Of a stretch of 64,000 nucleotides of DNA, positions 8,867 through 16,648 are shown piece after piece. Origin of the DNA: Rhodospirillaceae bacterium SYSU D60007 (GTDB lineage Bacteria; Pseudomonadota; Alphaproteobacteria; Reyranellales; Reyranellaceae); the NCBI GenBank assembly GCA_003574685.1, contig QOCQ01000015.1, positions 1 to 64,000 on the forward strand, written 5' to 3'. The position numbers were made by a program, and so were the translations under genes. Each line of letters starts with the position of its first letter. Position 1 is the stretch's first letter. Under the pieces are notes generated by a model that was given only the letters and a program-made list of their open reading frames with translations, searched no databases and was not told where the DNA came from.

Positions 8867-9693
8867 GCCAGCGTCTCCAGCAGGCCCTGCACGTAGCCGA
8901 TCGCGCGCGCCGCGCAGGTTGATCCATCAGGGTGATAGTCGAACGGCTCCATGGCCACCCATCCGTCGTAGCCACCATCCTTCAGCGCCTGCAGCACGGG
9001 CGCGAACTTGTCCTCGCCCTGCCCCGGGCCTCGGCGGTTGCGGTCGTTGAGCTGGATATGGGCGACCAACCCGGTCGGCAGCCAGCGCCGCACAGCGTCG
9101 GCCACCGGTTCCGGCTCCATCTGGCCAGCCGCCAGGGTATCGATCATGGTGCGCATGGCCGGATTGCCGATGCGCTGCACGATGGCCGTCGCCTCCGCCA
9201 GCGTGTTGACGAAGTCGGCCTGAGGACGCGCCAACGGCTCGATGCAATACGCCACGCCGGCACGCCGCGCGTCGTCGGCGATGGCCGCCCATGCCGCCTC
9301 GCCGCGCTGCGCCGCGGCGCGCGCATCCGGCTGATCGCCGATCCGGCGCTGCTCCGGCGAGCCATGCACGAGGTACTGCCCGCCAAGCTCGGCGCAGAAC
9401 TCGATCAGCCGGCGCAGAATATCGACCGTCCGCTGCCACACCAGCGTGTCGGCCGTGGTGATCGACAGTCCGGCCGGGCTCACCAGCAGCCAATGCAGGC
9501 CGCTCGCCGTGATGCCCGCGTCGCTCAGCGCCCGCCGCCAGGCAGCGCGTTGCGTTTGCGGCGCGGACCAGGCCTCCTCGGCCAGCGTGAACGGCGCAAC
9601 CTCCAGCCCGGCATAACCCAGCTCCGCCGCCAGCCCGCACTGCCGTTCGAACGGCAGCTCGCGGATCACCTCATTGCACAGCGACAGCTTCAT
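8863..9693 (-). CDS. Sugar phosphate isomerase/epimerase family protein
   Basis: 276 residues, a TIM-barrel protein of the xylose-isomerase-like family (recognisable blocks include the ELGYAGLEVAPF start, YCIEPL in the middle and MEPFDYHPDG near the end, where the glutamates and histidine serve as metal ligands). The start is the ATG at 9693 (MKLSLCNEV). Sequence further upstream is the repeat-filled gap, not coding. It overlaps the enolase-superfamily gene by ATGA. It is only distantly like the copy at 201-1034, so the two probably act on different intermediates. Confidence 0.85.
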   Translation of the reverse strand: MKLSLCNEVIRELPFERQCGLAAELGYAGLEVAPFTLAEEAWSAPQTQRAAWRRALSDAGITASGLHWLLVSPAGLSITTADTLVWQRTVDILRRLIEFCAELGGQYLVHGSPEQRRIGDQPDARAAAQRGEAAWAAIADDARRAGVAYCIEPLARPQADFVNTLAEATAIVQRIGNPAMRTMIDTLAAGQMEPEPVADAVRRWLPTGLVAHIQLNDRNRRGPGQGEDKFAPVLQALKDGGYDGWVAMEPFDYHPDGSTCAARAIGYVQGLLETLA

Positions 9694-9733
9694 GTCCGTC
9701 TCACGGCAGCCCACTCGCACGTTTGGTTGTCTT

Positions 9734-9926
9734 CCCTTCTCCCCGCGAAGGCGGGGAGAAGGTGCCCGAAGGGCGGATGAGGGGCTTCGCGGCCTTGCGA
9801 CAAACAGGGCGCGCGGATTGTGGACGTGGTGTGCCTGTTGCCGCGCAGCCGTATCCGTTGCAGCGCTGCGAAGCCCCTCATCCGGCGCTGCGCGCCACCT
9901 TCTCCCCGCCTCCGCGGGGAGAAGGG
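9734..9926. repeat. Long inverted-repeat element, family B
   Basis: The 193-bp element is built like family A but with different sequence: outer clamps CCCTTCTCCCCGC and its complement, then GGTGCCCGAAGGGCGGATGAG on the left and CTCATCCGGCGCTGCGCGCC on the right, around a spacer. It stands directly next to a family A copy. Together they fill the gap 9694-10129, which holds no gene. Confidence 0.85.
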
Positions 9927-9962
9927 AATACGGTGCAGATCGCGTATGCGCGTCTTCATATG

Positions 9963-10101
9963 CCTTCCCCCGGAGGGGGAAGGTGGCGCGCCAGCGCCGG
10001 AAGGGGGATGCCGCCACAAGCACGGCGTCAAAGGCGAGACACCGAACGTGTTGCACCATCCCCCTTCCGCCCTTCGGGCACCTTCCCCCTCCGGGGGAAG
10101 G
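9963..10101. repeat. Long inverted-repeat element, family A copy 2
   Basis: 139 bp, nearly identical to the copy at 6201-6340 in arms and spacer and in the same orientation. It lies 3' of the Gfo/Idh/MocA gene at 10130, within the same transcription unit, so the two copies could recombine or pair with each other. Confidence 0.9.
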
Positions 10102-10129
10102 TTGGTGGTTTTGCATGTGGCCATGCAGG

Positions 10130-11176
10130 TCATGTTGCCACCCTGACGGTGCGCCGTTCGCGGGCTGCGGCGTAGATGGCATCGCACACGGCGGCCATGG
10201 CGACGCCGCTTTGCACGTCTGCTTCGGGTTGACGGCGCGATCCTACGGCATCGAGAAATGCCGCCAGCTCCAGCGCGACGCTTTCGTGGGGCGCCATGGA
10301 TGCGACCGTCTCCGTCCGCGGTGCCTCGCAGACCGGCGACCACCAGGCTTCGGACCGCTCGTGCCAGCAGGGCCGCCACACCAGGGTGTCGGTCATGAAG
10401 TCGGCGACGAGCTGGCCGGTGTCGCCGGTGACCGTCAGGCACTTGCGCGAAAGCCCACCGGGCGCATAGGGATCCGGATGCTCACCAGCCACGATGCACG
10501 AGGCCTCGATGCGGGCGGTGGGACCGTCGTGCCAGTTCAGCACGATGGACGCGAGATCCTCCAGGCCGCGACCGAGCCGGTCGAGCAGCGTTGCCGACAC
10601 TTCGTCGGGCGCCCGGCCCACGATCCACAGCACGAGGTCCATCACGTGCACCGCGTCGTTGAGCACGACGCCCGCGTCACGCCGCGGCACCTTCAGGCTG
10701 ATGAAGTCAGCCGTGATCCAGACAGGCTGGCCGATCGCACCCGAAAGCACCTGGTCGCGCAACCGTCGGGCAGCGGGATGCACGCGCATCACGTAGCCGA
10801 CCTGGACGATGCGGTTCCTTGCGGCCGCCTTCGCCGCGATGCTTTTGGCTTCGGCAAGAGTCGCGGTCATCGGCTTCTCGATCAGCACGTCGCAACCCGC
10901 ATCGAGCGCAGCCAACGCAATCGCTGCATGCGTGTCGCCGGGGGTTACGATGTCCACCACGTCCACGCTGCCCAAGGCCGCGTTCCAGTCTGACACGACA
11001 TCGGTAGCTCCGGCCTCGCGTGCCTGCGCCTGTGCGCGCGCGTTTGGCTCGACGATGGTGAGCCGCACATCAGGTCCGAGCCCGGCCCATGCACGCGCAT
11101 GCACCGCGCCGAACGCGCCGAAGCCGACCTGCAGGACTCGCAGAGCTTTCGCATCGGACTTGACGAGTGCCGCCAT
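10130..11176 (-). CDS. Gfo/Idh/MocA family oxidoreductase
   Basis: 348 residues. It has an N-terminal Rossmann fold with the loop GFGAFGAVH (about residues 18-26), the EKP motif in LIEKPMTATL near residue 100, and a C-terminal substrate domain. It is an NAD(P)-dependent dehydrogenase of a polyol-, sugar- or amine-type substrate. It is the first gene of the minus-strand block. The candidate operator at 11197-11216 lies 21 bases upstream, between it and the divergent tctC. Two dispersed repeats separate it from the next gene. Confidence 0.88.
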   Translation of the reverse strand: MAALVKSDAKALRVLQVGFGAFGAVHARAWAGLGPDVRLTIVEPNARAQAQAREAGATDVVSDWNAALGSVDVVDIVTPGDTHAAIALAALDAGCDVLIEKPMTATLAEAKSIAAKAAARNRIVQVGYVMRVHPAARRLRDQVLSGAIGQPVWITADFISLKVPRRDAGVVLNDAVHVMDLVLWIVGRAPDEVSATLLDRLGRGLEDLASIVLNWHDGPTARIEASCIVAGEHPDPYAPGGLSRKCLTVTGDTGQLVADFMTDTLVWRPCWHERSEAWWSPVCEAPRTETVASMAPHESVALELAAFLDAVGSRRQPEADVQSGVAMAAVCDAIYAAARERRTVRVAT

Positions 11177-11196
11177 CGCCAGACAGTCTATCCTCT

Positions 11197-11216
11197 AAGT
11201 AACCAGTTCGTTACTT
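11197..11216. promoter_or_regulatory. Candidate TetR operator 2, in the divergent promoter region
   Basis: AAGTAAC-CAGTTC-GTTACTT is a perfect 7-bp inverted repeat with a 6-base spacer. Its core, GTAACCAGTTCGTTAC at 11199-11214, matches the palindrome at 4611-4626. It sits in the 68-bp gap between the divergent Gfo/Idh/MocA and tctC genes and could control both. Confidence 0.75.
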
Positions 11217-11244
11217 CGCACTGTAGGACAAAGGGAGGCGTGGA

Positions 11245-12255
11245 ATGAAGCGCATTATCGCAGGGCTTGCGGCGCTGGCGGCGATGTCGATCGCAGCCGT
11301 GGCGCAGGCCCAGAACTATCCCTGGAAACCCGAACGGCCGGTGACCATCATCGTGCCCTGGGCCGCCGGTGGCTCGACCGATCAGATGGCGCGCATCGTC
11401 GCCGCCGAGCTGGAACAGGCGCTTGGCCAGAAATTCGTGGTCGTCAACCAGCCGGGCGCTTCGGGTTCCGTGGGCACCAAGGGCGCGCTTGAGGCCGAGA
11501 AGGATGGCTACACCTGGGCGGCCGGCGCCGCGTCGGACGTCGGCACGTACAAGGTGCTGGGTCTGCTCGACACGCAGCTCAAGGACTGGCACCTCTTCTT
11601 CGCAGTTGCCAACCTGACGGCGGTCGCCGCCAATCCCGGTGCACCGTTCAAGGATTTCGGGCAGTTCCTCGACGCCCTGAAGACGAAGGGCGACACCATC
11701 CCGGTGGCAACCGCCGGCTTGTCCTCGGCCGGCCACAACTTCATGGAGTCGGTGAAGGCCAACGCGCCGATCACCTACAAGCACGTCACCTATAATGGCG
11801 GCGCACCGGCCGTGACCGCCACGGTCGCGGGCGAAACCCAGGCGGTAGCCCAGTTGCTGGTCGAGATGTCCGAGCACATCAAGGCGAAGCGGCTGATTCC
11901 GCTGGCGGTGCTGGCGGAGAAGCCGGTGAAGCTGGAAGGCTATGGCGAATTGCAGCCGACGGCCAAGTGGCTGCCCAAGATGCCGGCACCGCTCAACTAT
12001 TTTGGCATCTGGGTACCGCGCGGCGTACCGGACGCGGTCGTGAAGACGATGGAAGCCGTGTGGAAGGACAAGATCGCCAAATCCGCCGCGCTGCAGAAAT
12101 ATGCCGACTCGCGCAGCGCCCTTGTCGCGCCGCTGTACGGCAAGGAGGCGGAGCAGGAGGCCTTCAAGATGGTCCGGCAGACGGCGTGGCTGTACTTCGA
12201 CGCCGGCAAGGCCAAGCTGTCCCCTGACACGCTCGGCATCGAACGCCTGCAGTAA
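11245..12255 (+). CDS. tctC: TctC/Bug family periplasmic solute-binding protein
   Basis: 336 residues. The first 22 form a Sec signal peptide ending AVAQAQ, followed by the Bug-family start (YPWKPERPVTIIVPWAAGGSTD), where the VPWAAGG loop binds carboxylates. It captures a small, probably carboxylated, substrate in the periplasm and hands it to TctAB. A strong ribosome binding site (GGGAGG) precedes the ATG. It is first in the operon tctC-tctB-tctA-selW-like and is divergent from the catabolic block. Ligand unknown. Confidence 0.92.
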   Translation: MKRIIAGLAALAAMSIAAVAQAQNYPWKPERPVTIIVPWAAGGSTDQMARIVAAELEQALGQKFVVVNQPGASGSVGTKGALEAEKDGYTWAAGAASDVGTYKVLGLLDTQLKDWHLFFAVANLTAVAANPGAPFKDFGQFLDALKTKGDTIPVATAGLSSAGHNFMESVKANAPITYKHVTYNGGAPAVTATVAGETQAVAQLLVEMSEHIKAKRLIPLAVLAEKPVKLEGYGELQPTAKWLPKMPAPLNYFGIWVPRGVPDAVVKTMEAVWKDKIAKSAALQKYADSRSALVAPLYGKEAEQEAFKMVRQTAWLYFDAGKAKLSPDTLGIERLQ

Positions 12256-12263
12256 CAATGGCT

Positions 12264-12392
12264 GGGAGCGCGCCACTCCAGTGGCGCATTGGCGAAGCGT
12301 CAGCGACCCCAGATCTTGCGGTGGTTGCTGATGCGAGGCCGACTGTCCTGCGCTTCGCTCCGGGCAGGGCGCCACCGGAGTGGCGCGCTCCC
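12264..12392. repeat. Inverted-repeat element between tctC and tctB
   Basis: The 24-bp arms at 12264-12287 and 12369-12392 (outer part GGGAGCGCGCCACT) are reverse complements with one mismatch, around an 81-bp centre. It belongs to a different repeat family from the A and B elements. Its place between the binding-protein gene and the membrane genes recalls the malE-malF REP, which stabilises upstream mRNA; that role here is inferred. Confidence 0.85.
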
Positions 12393-12418
12393 GGCACACA
12401 TGACGTGAGTTCCCCCGC

Positions 12419-12961
12419 ATGACGGAAACGCCGCCGTCTTCCGTGCTGCCGCATGAAGAGCCGCTGCCGCCACGCTACGATTTGTGGACGGCCGCGGTAT
12501 TTTTCTGCATCGGCGTCGCCATCGTCTGGCTGGCGTGGCAGATGCCGACATATGAGGAGCAGCAGGGGAAGATCTACACCGCACCCGGGCTGGTGCCGGC
12601 ACTCCATGGAATCGTCATCGCTGGACTCAGTCTCTGGCTGGGACTGCGCGCCATTACGCGCGGTGCGTTGCGTGCCGGTCGCGGCCAGGAACGGCCACCC
12701 CGCGAGGGCTACAGTGACACGCGACTGTACCTTGCCGCCGCGCTCTGCCTGATCTTTGCCGTGGGGTTGGTAGGACGCCTGCCGTTCTGGCTGGCGGCGG
12801 CGATCTTCGTCTTCTCGTTCACAACCCTGTTCGAATGGCAGCGAGGCGCGCCCGCTCGCGAACGCGTACGCCGGCTGGCGATCGCTGCCGCGCTGGGCAT
12901 CGGCACCGGCGTCGTGGTGACGCTGGTGTTCGAGCGGGGCTTCCTCGTACGCCTGCCGTAG
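12419..12961 (+). CDS. tctB: TctB family small membrane subunit of a tripartite tricarboxylate transporter
   Basis: 180 residues with about four hydrophobic segments (around 26-42, 65-80, 105-135 in two parts, 150-170), the usual TctB topology. It partners TctA in the inner membrane. It follows tctC after the inverted repeat and precedes tctA by 11 bases. TctB sequences are poorly conserved, so the call depends on context and topology as much as on sequence. Confidence 0.88.
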   Translation: MTETPPSSVLPHEEPLPPRYDLWTAAVFFCIGVAIVWLAWQMPTYEEQQGKIYTAPGLVPALHGIVIAGLSLWLGLRAITRGALRAGRGQERPPREGYSDTRLYLAAALCLIFAVGLVGRLPFWLAAAIFVFSFTTLFEWQRGAPARERVRRLAIAAALGIGTGVVVTLVFERGFLVRLP

Positions 12962-12972
12962 GGTCGCTGTGC

Positions 12973-14487
12973 ATGCTCGATAGTCTTGGCCAGTTCGGCA
13001 GCGCCTTCGCAGGCTTTCTGTCTTTCTCGGTACTGCTGACGGTCTTGTGGGCCACGTTCCTGGGCATCGTGATCGGCGCGCTGCCCGGGCTGACCGCGAC
13101 GATGGGCGTGGCTTTGATGACCACGCTCACCTTCACCATGCCGCATCGCGAGGCGGTCCTGGTGCTGATCTGCATCTATGTCGGGGCGATCTATGGTGGC
13201 AGCCGCAGCGCCATCCTGCTGAACATTCCCGGCACCCCCGCATCAGCCTGCTCGACGCTCGACGGCTTTCCGCTGGCGCGCCAGGGGCTGGCGGGCCGCG
13301 CCATGGGCATCTCCACCAGCGGCTCGTGGCTGGGCACCCTGTTCGGGACCCTGTGCGTGGCGACGCTCACGCCGTTTTTGGCTGAGCTGGCACTGACGTT
13401 TCACAGCGCCGAGTTCTTCTGGATCGCGGTGTTCGGCATCGTGATCGCCGGCACGCTGTCGGGCGGCGACCCGCTGAAGGGCTATCTCGCGGGATTTTTC
13501 GGTCTGTGGGTCGCCACCATCGGCCAGGAGCCGCACTACAACTACCAGCGCTTCGCTTTCGGCTCGACCGAAGTGGCGGGCGGCATCGGGCTGCTGCCGG
13601 CCCTGGTCGGCGCCTTCGGTGTCGCCGAGGTGCTGCAGGCCATGCGTGCGCCGGCGGCTACGGCCGTCAGCAGCACCATCGATTCGGTCCTGCCGCGCAT
13701 CCGCGATGTGATGAAGTACTGGAAAACGATCCTGCGTTCCGGGGCGATCGGCACGTTCATCGGCATCCTGCCCGGCCTCGGCGAGGATACCGCCGCGTGG
13801 TCCTCCTATGCCGCCGCGCGGCGCGCCAGCAAGGAAAAGGAGAAGTACGGCCGCGGCTCGATCGAAGGGCTGATGTCGGCCGAGACCGGCGAGAGTGCTT
13901 GCGTGCCGGGCGCCATCATCCCCGTTCTGACGCTGGCCGTGCCGGGCTCGGCGCCGGCCGCGGCGCTGATGGCGGCGATGCTGATCCACGACATCAACCC
14001 CGGCCCGATGCTGATGATCCAGACGCCGGAGTTCTTCTACCAGATCGTGGCCATGCTGGTGATCGCCGACATGAGCAAGCTGCTCTTCGGGCTGACGCTG
14101 GTGCGGCCGCTGCTGTGGATCCTGCTGGTGCCGCGCGAGCGGCTGATGCCGGTCGTGTTCGTGCTGTGCACCGTGGGTGCCTTTGCCATCACGTCCCGCA
14201 TTTTTGATATCTACGTCATGCTGTTCTTCGGGCTGGTCGGCTTTGTGCTGCGCGAGCTGAAATTTCCCATGGCGCCCATGATCCTCGGGCTGGTGCTTGG
14301 CGAGCTGCTGGAAAGCAACCTGACGCGCGCGCTGGTGCTGTCGGATGGCAGCATCGCGCCGTTCTTCACGCGGCCGCTCAGCGGCACGCTGGCGGCCATC
14401 ACCATTTTTACGGTTGTCTGGTCGATCCCCTCGGCGCAGGCTGCCGTCCGGCGATTCGTAGGCACGCTGCTCAGGAGAAGTGCATGA
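12973..14487 (+). CDS. tctA: TctA family large permease subunit of a tripartite tricarboxylate transporter
   Basis: 504 residues, the normal length, with about a dozen membrane segments and the two conserved TctA signatures, the N-terminal GALPGLTATMG and the internal GILPGLGEDTAAW. I chose the ATG at 12973 (MLDSLGQFGSAF); the frame is open further upstream but would overlap tctB. It forms the channel for ion-driven import of the TctC ligand. The last codons overlap the start of the selenoprotein gene as ATGA, so the two are probably translationally coupled. Confidence 0.93.
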   Translation: MLDSLGQFGSAFAGFLSFSVLLTVLWATFLGIVIGALPGLTATMGVALMTTLTFTMPHREAVLVLICIYVGAIYGGSRSAILLNIPGTPASACSTLDGFPLARQGLAGRAMGISTSGSWLGTLFGTLCVATLTPFLAELALTFHSAEFFWIAVFGIVIAGTLSGGDPLKGYLAGFFGLWVATIGQEPHYNYQRFAFGSTEVAGGIGLLPALVGAFGVAEVLQAMRAPAATAVSSTIDSVLPRIRDVMKYWKTILRSGAIGTFIGILPGLGEDTAAWSSYAAARRASKEKEKYGRGSIEGLMSAETGESACVPGAIIPVLTLAVPGSAPAAALMAAMLIHDINPGPMLMIQTPEFFYQIVAMLVIADMSKLLFGLTLVRPLLWILLVPRERLMPVVFVLCTVGAFAITSRIFDIYVMLFFGLVGFVLRELKFPMAPMILGLVLGELLESNLTRALVLSDGSIAPFFTRPLSGTLAAITIFTVVWSIPSAQAAVRRFVGTLLRRSA

Positions 14488-14702
14488 AGATCCGCATCGA
14501 TTACTGCAGTGGTTGAGGCTACAAGCCCCAGGCCCTCCGTGTGAAGGCGAAACTCGAACAGCTTGGTCATGGCGACGTCGACATCGCGCCGGGAAAGTCC
14601 GGCCAGTTCGACATCACGGTCGATGGCACGCTGGCTTACTCCCGCTACCAGACCGGCCGGTTTCCGACCGACGACGAGATCGACGCGCTGGTGGATGCCT
14701 GA
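14484..14702 (+). CDS. SelW-like (Rdx family) selenoprotein with in-frame UGA/Sec11
   Basis: Read through the TGA at 14514-14516, this frame gives a 72-residue protein starting MKIRIDYCSGUGYKPQA. The CxxU motif (Cys8-Ser-Gly-Sec11) followed by GYKP is the signature of selenoprotein W, and the rest (GQFDITVDGTLAYSR, then a helix) fits the small thioredoxin-like Rdx fold. The start overlaps the tctA stop by ATGA; the natural stop is TGA at 14700-14702. The window carries tRNA-Sec, selA, selB and selD, so decoding is plausible. Rdx proteins are thought to act in thiol redox chemistry, but their exact role is not settled. A normal gene call would end after 10 codons and miss it. Why it belongs to a Tct operon is unknown. 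Confidence 0.88.
14532..14548 (+). promoter_or_regulatory. Candidate bacterial SECIS hairpin
   Basis: GCCCTCCGTGTGAAGGC, 15 bases after the Sec UGA, can fold into a stem of five base pairs with one C-A mismatch and the loop CGUGU. The size and distance resemble the E. coli fdhF hairpin that SelB binds, and the loop holds a GU pair as expected. Bacterial SECIS elements are variable, so this is a reasoned guess. Confidence 0.45.
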
Positions 14703-14707
14703 GCTAA

Positions 14708-14732
14708 GCGTGCGCGCGGAGGCGGCGCACGC
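14708..14732. terminator. Hairpin between convergent genes, possible bidirectional terminator
   Basis: GCGTGCGC (14708-14715) and GCGCACGC (14725-14732) form a perfect 8-bp stem with a 9-base loop. It fills the 32-bp gap between the selW-like gene and the convergent fccB-like gene. No U-run follows, so it would be a weak intrinsic terminator. Confidence 0.45.
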
Positions 14733-14734
14733 GG

Positions 14735-16009
14735 TCAGCCCCAGATGTCGGCCGTGATGTTGGTGTACCAGTTGTAGGTGTAGTCGGCCTCGAGCTTGCG
14801 CTCGTTGAGGGCCGTCGGTGTCCGGACGCTGACGCCGCCAGCATCGGGTGTGGGGGTGATGCCCTTTTCGTTCACTTGGTAGACGTCGGCGACAGATATG
14901 CCGTAGTCCGGCGTCACCAGGCTGTAGCAGACATTGAACAGCGCCGGGGGCGCGGGCGAGCGGCCGGCCAGGCTGTCGACAATGGCAGCCGCCACGACCT
15001 TGCCCTGCGTGTTGGCGGCCGATCCTGATTTCGGCATGGCACCCGCGATGGCCGCGTCGCCCACGACGTAAACGCCAGGCACACGGGTCGAGGCGAACGT
15101 GGCGGGATTGACCGGGCACCAGCCATTCTCGGCTGCAACACCGGCTGCGTGAGCTATGGCGCCGGCCCGCTGCGGCGGGATGACGTTGACCACCGCGCCC
15201 TTCTGGACGCCAAAGGCCGTGGTGACCGCCATCGCGCCGGCATCGACGCTCTCGACCTTGCCGCCGTCCCTGCCGGCGACCCAGGTGATCATGCCGGGAA
15301 ACTCGCTTTCCCAGGCCGCCTGGAACAGGCCCTGTTTCGAGAACGAGTCCTTGGCGTCGAATACAAGGATCTTCGATTTCGGCTTGTTGTTCCGGAAATA
15401 CCAGGCCACGACGCTGACCCGCTCGTAGGGACCGGGCGGACAGCGGAAGGGATTGGCCGGTGGACAGACAATGAAGGTACCGCCATCCGGCATGGCCTCA
15501 AGCTGGCGGCGCAGCAGCAGCGTCTGTGCCCCTGGCTTCCAGGCGTGCGGCATCATCTCCGCCGCCGCCTCGCTGTAGCCGGGCAGGCCCGTGAAGTTCA
15601 GGTCTATGCCGGGCGATAGGACCAGCCGGTCCCAGGAGAGCCTGCTCCCGTCCCCGAGCGTCACCGTACGCGCCGCGGGATCAACGCCGGCCGCTTCGCC
15701 CTTCACGACATTCACGCCGGCCTTGCGCAGACCGTCGAAGCCGTGGGTGATCTGTTCCATGTGGCGAAAGCCGGCGATGACGCAGTTCGAGAACGGGCAG
15801 GTGATGAACCGCTCCTCGCGTTCGACCACCGTGACGTCCAGCGCAGCGTTAGCCCGCCTGAGGTAGCGCGCTGTCGTCGCGCCGCCGAAGCCGGCCCCGA
15901 TCACGACCACCTTCCCGGCAGCGCCTTGCGCCAGTGCCGGCCGGCCGATCGTACCCAGAGCGGCCGCGGCGCCGGCCATCCCGAGCACGAAACGGCGGGT
16001 AGCGGCCAT
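14735..16009 (-). CDS. Flavocytochrome c sulfide dehydrogenase-like FAD subunit (FccB/SoxF type)
   Basis: 424 residues. A twin-arginine-like leader (MAATRRFVLGMAGAAAALG, one R pair) is followed by the FAD-binding Rossmann loop VVIGAGFGGATTA (about 35-47). Further blocks are FITCPFSNCVIAG, VYVVGDAAI near residue 316, and a C-terminal FCSD flavin-binding domain with NVCYSLV. Relatives pair with a periplasmic cytochrome c to oxidise sulfide or polysulfide. The cytochrome gene lies 9 bases upstream in the same operon. Its true substrate is not shown by the sequence. Confidence 0.88.
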   Translation of the reverse strand: MAATRRFVLGMAGAAAALGTIGRPALAQGAAGKVVVIGAGFGGATTARYLRRANAALDVTVVEREERFITCPFSNCVIAGFRHMEQITHGFDGLRKAGVNVVKGEAAGVDPAARTVTLGDGSRLSWDRLVLSPGIDLNFTGLPGYSEAAAEMMPHAWKPGAQTLLLRRQLEAMPDGGTFIVCPPANPFRCPPGPYERVSVVAWYFRNNKPKSKILVFDAKDSFSKQGLFQAAWESEFPGMITWVAGRDGGKVESVDAGAMAVTTAFGVQKGAVVNVIPPQRAGAIAHAAGVAAENGWCPVNPATFASTRVPGVYVVGDAAIAGAMPKSGSAANTQGKVVAAAIVDSLAGRSPAPPALFNVCYSLVTPDYGISVADVYQVNEKGITPTPDAGGVSVRTPTALNERKLEADYTYNWYTNITADIWG

Positions 16010-16018
16010 TGTCTTCCC

Positions 16019-16318
16019 CTATTTCAGCGTGGCGATGAATTCGGCAATGGCGCCGATCTGCTCCTCGCTGTAGCTGCGGGCGATACGGTTCATGACCGTG
16101 CCGGGCCGGCGGCCGGTCCTGAACTCGGTCATCTGGCGCACGATGTGCTCGCGCGGCAGACCGGCCAGCGATGCCACCGGGCCGCCGCTCCTCCCGTCGG
16201 GACCGTGGCAGACATAGCAGGTCTGGGCCATCGCCTGCCCGGAAGGTCCAGGGCTCTGCGCTGCCGCACTGACAGGCAGAAGCAGTGCGGCAAGCAGAAC
16301 GGGGATCCGTATGCGCAT
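16019..16318 (-). CDS. Small periplasmic cytochrome c (FccA-like)
   Basis: 99 residues: a signal peptide (about 1-21, ending SAAAQ) and one class I heme site, CYVCH at residues 34-38, with a likely Met axial ligand in TVMNRIA. I chose the ATG at 16318 (MRIRIPVLL); the longer frame upstream runs into the DUF4242 gene. It is the probable electron acceptor of the FccB-like subunit. One heme and about 80 mature residues suit a monoheme FccA/SoxE type. Confidence 0.85.
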   Translation of the reverse strand: MRIRIPVLLAALLLPVSAAAQSPGPSGQAMAQTCYVCHGPDGRSGGPVASLAGLPREHIVRQMTEFRTGRRPGTVMNRIARSYSEEQIGAIAEFIATLK

Positions 16319-16334
16319 GCGGGCCGGCGGACGT

Positions 16335-16622
16335 TCAGCCCTCTGGCCGCTCCGTCGTGGGATCGATGGTACGGCGAACCTCGGTAATCTTCGTCGCGGG
16401 GAATCCACTGACCTCGGCGTGCTTGCGGATGATGTCCTCATCCTTCGCCAGATAGACGCAGAAGGTCTTGTCGGCCGCGACGTAGCTTTCGAGCCACTGG
16501 ATATCCGGTCCCAGGCTGCGCAGAACCTCATTTGACTTCGCGGCCGCGCCGCGGAGCTGTTCGCGCTCGAATGTCCCGACCTTCGGAATGTCGCGCTCGA
16601 TGATGAATTTGCGCAGGCTCAT
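16335..16622 (-). CDS. DUF4242 family small protein
   Basis: 95 residues. MSLRKFIIERDIPKVG and the YVAADKTFCVYLAKDEDIIRKHAEVSGFP block match DUF4242, ferredoxin-like-fold proteins sometimes described as nickel binding. It lies between the cytochrome and the lipoate-ligase-like gene, all on one strand with gaps under 30 bases, so it is probably part of the same redox operon. Function unknown. Confidence 0.75.
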   Translation of the reverse strand: MSLRKFIIERDIPKVGTFEREQLRGAAAKSNEVLRSLGPDIQWLESYVAADKTFCVYLAKDEDIIRKHAEVSGFPATKITEVRRTIDPTTERPEG

Positions 16623-16648
16623 TGGTACCTCCCTCAGCAGAAGCCGGA

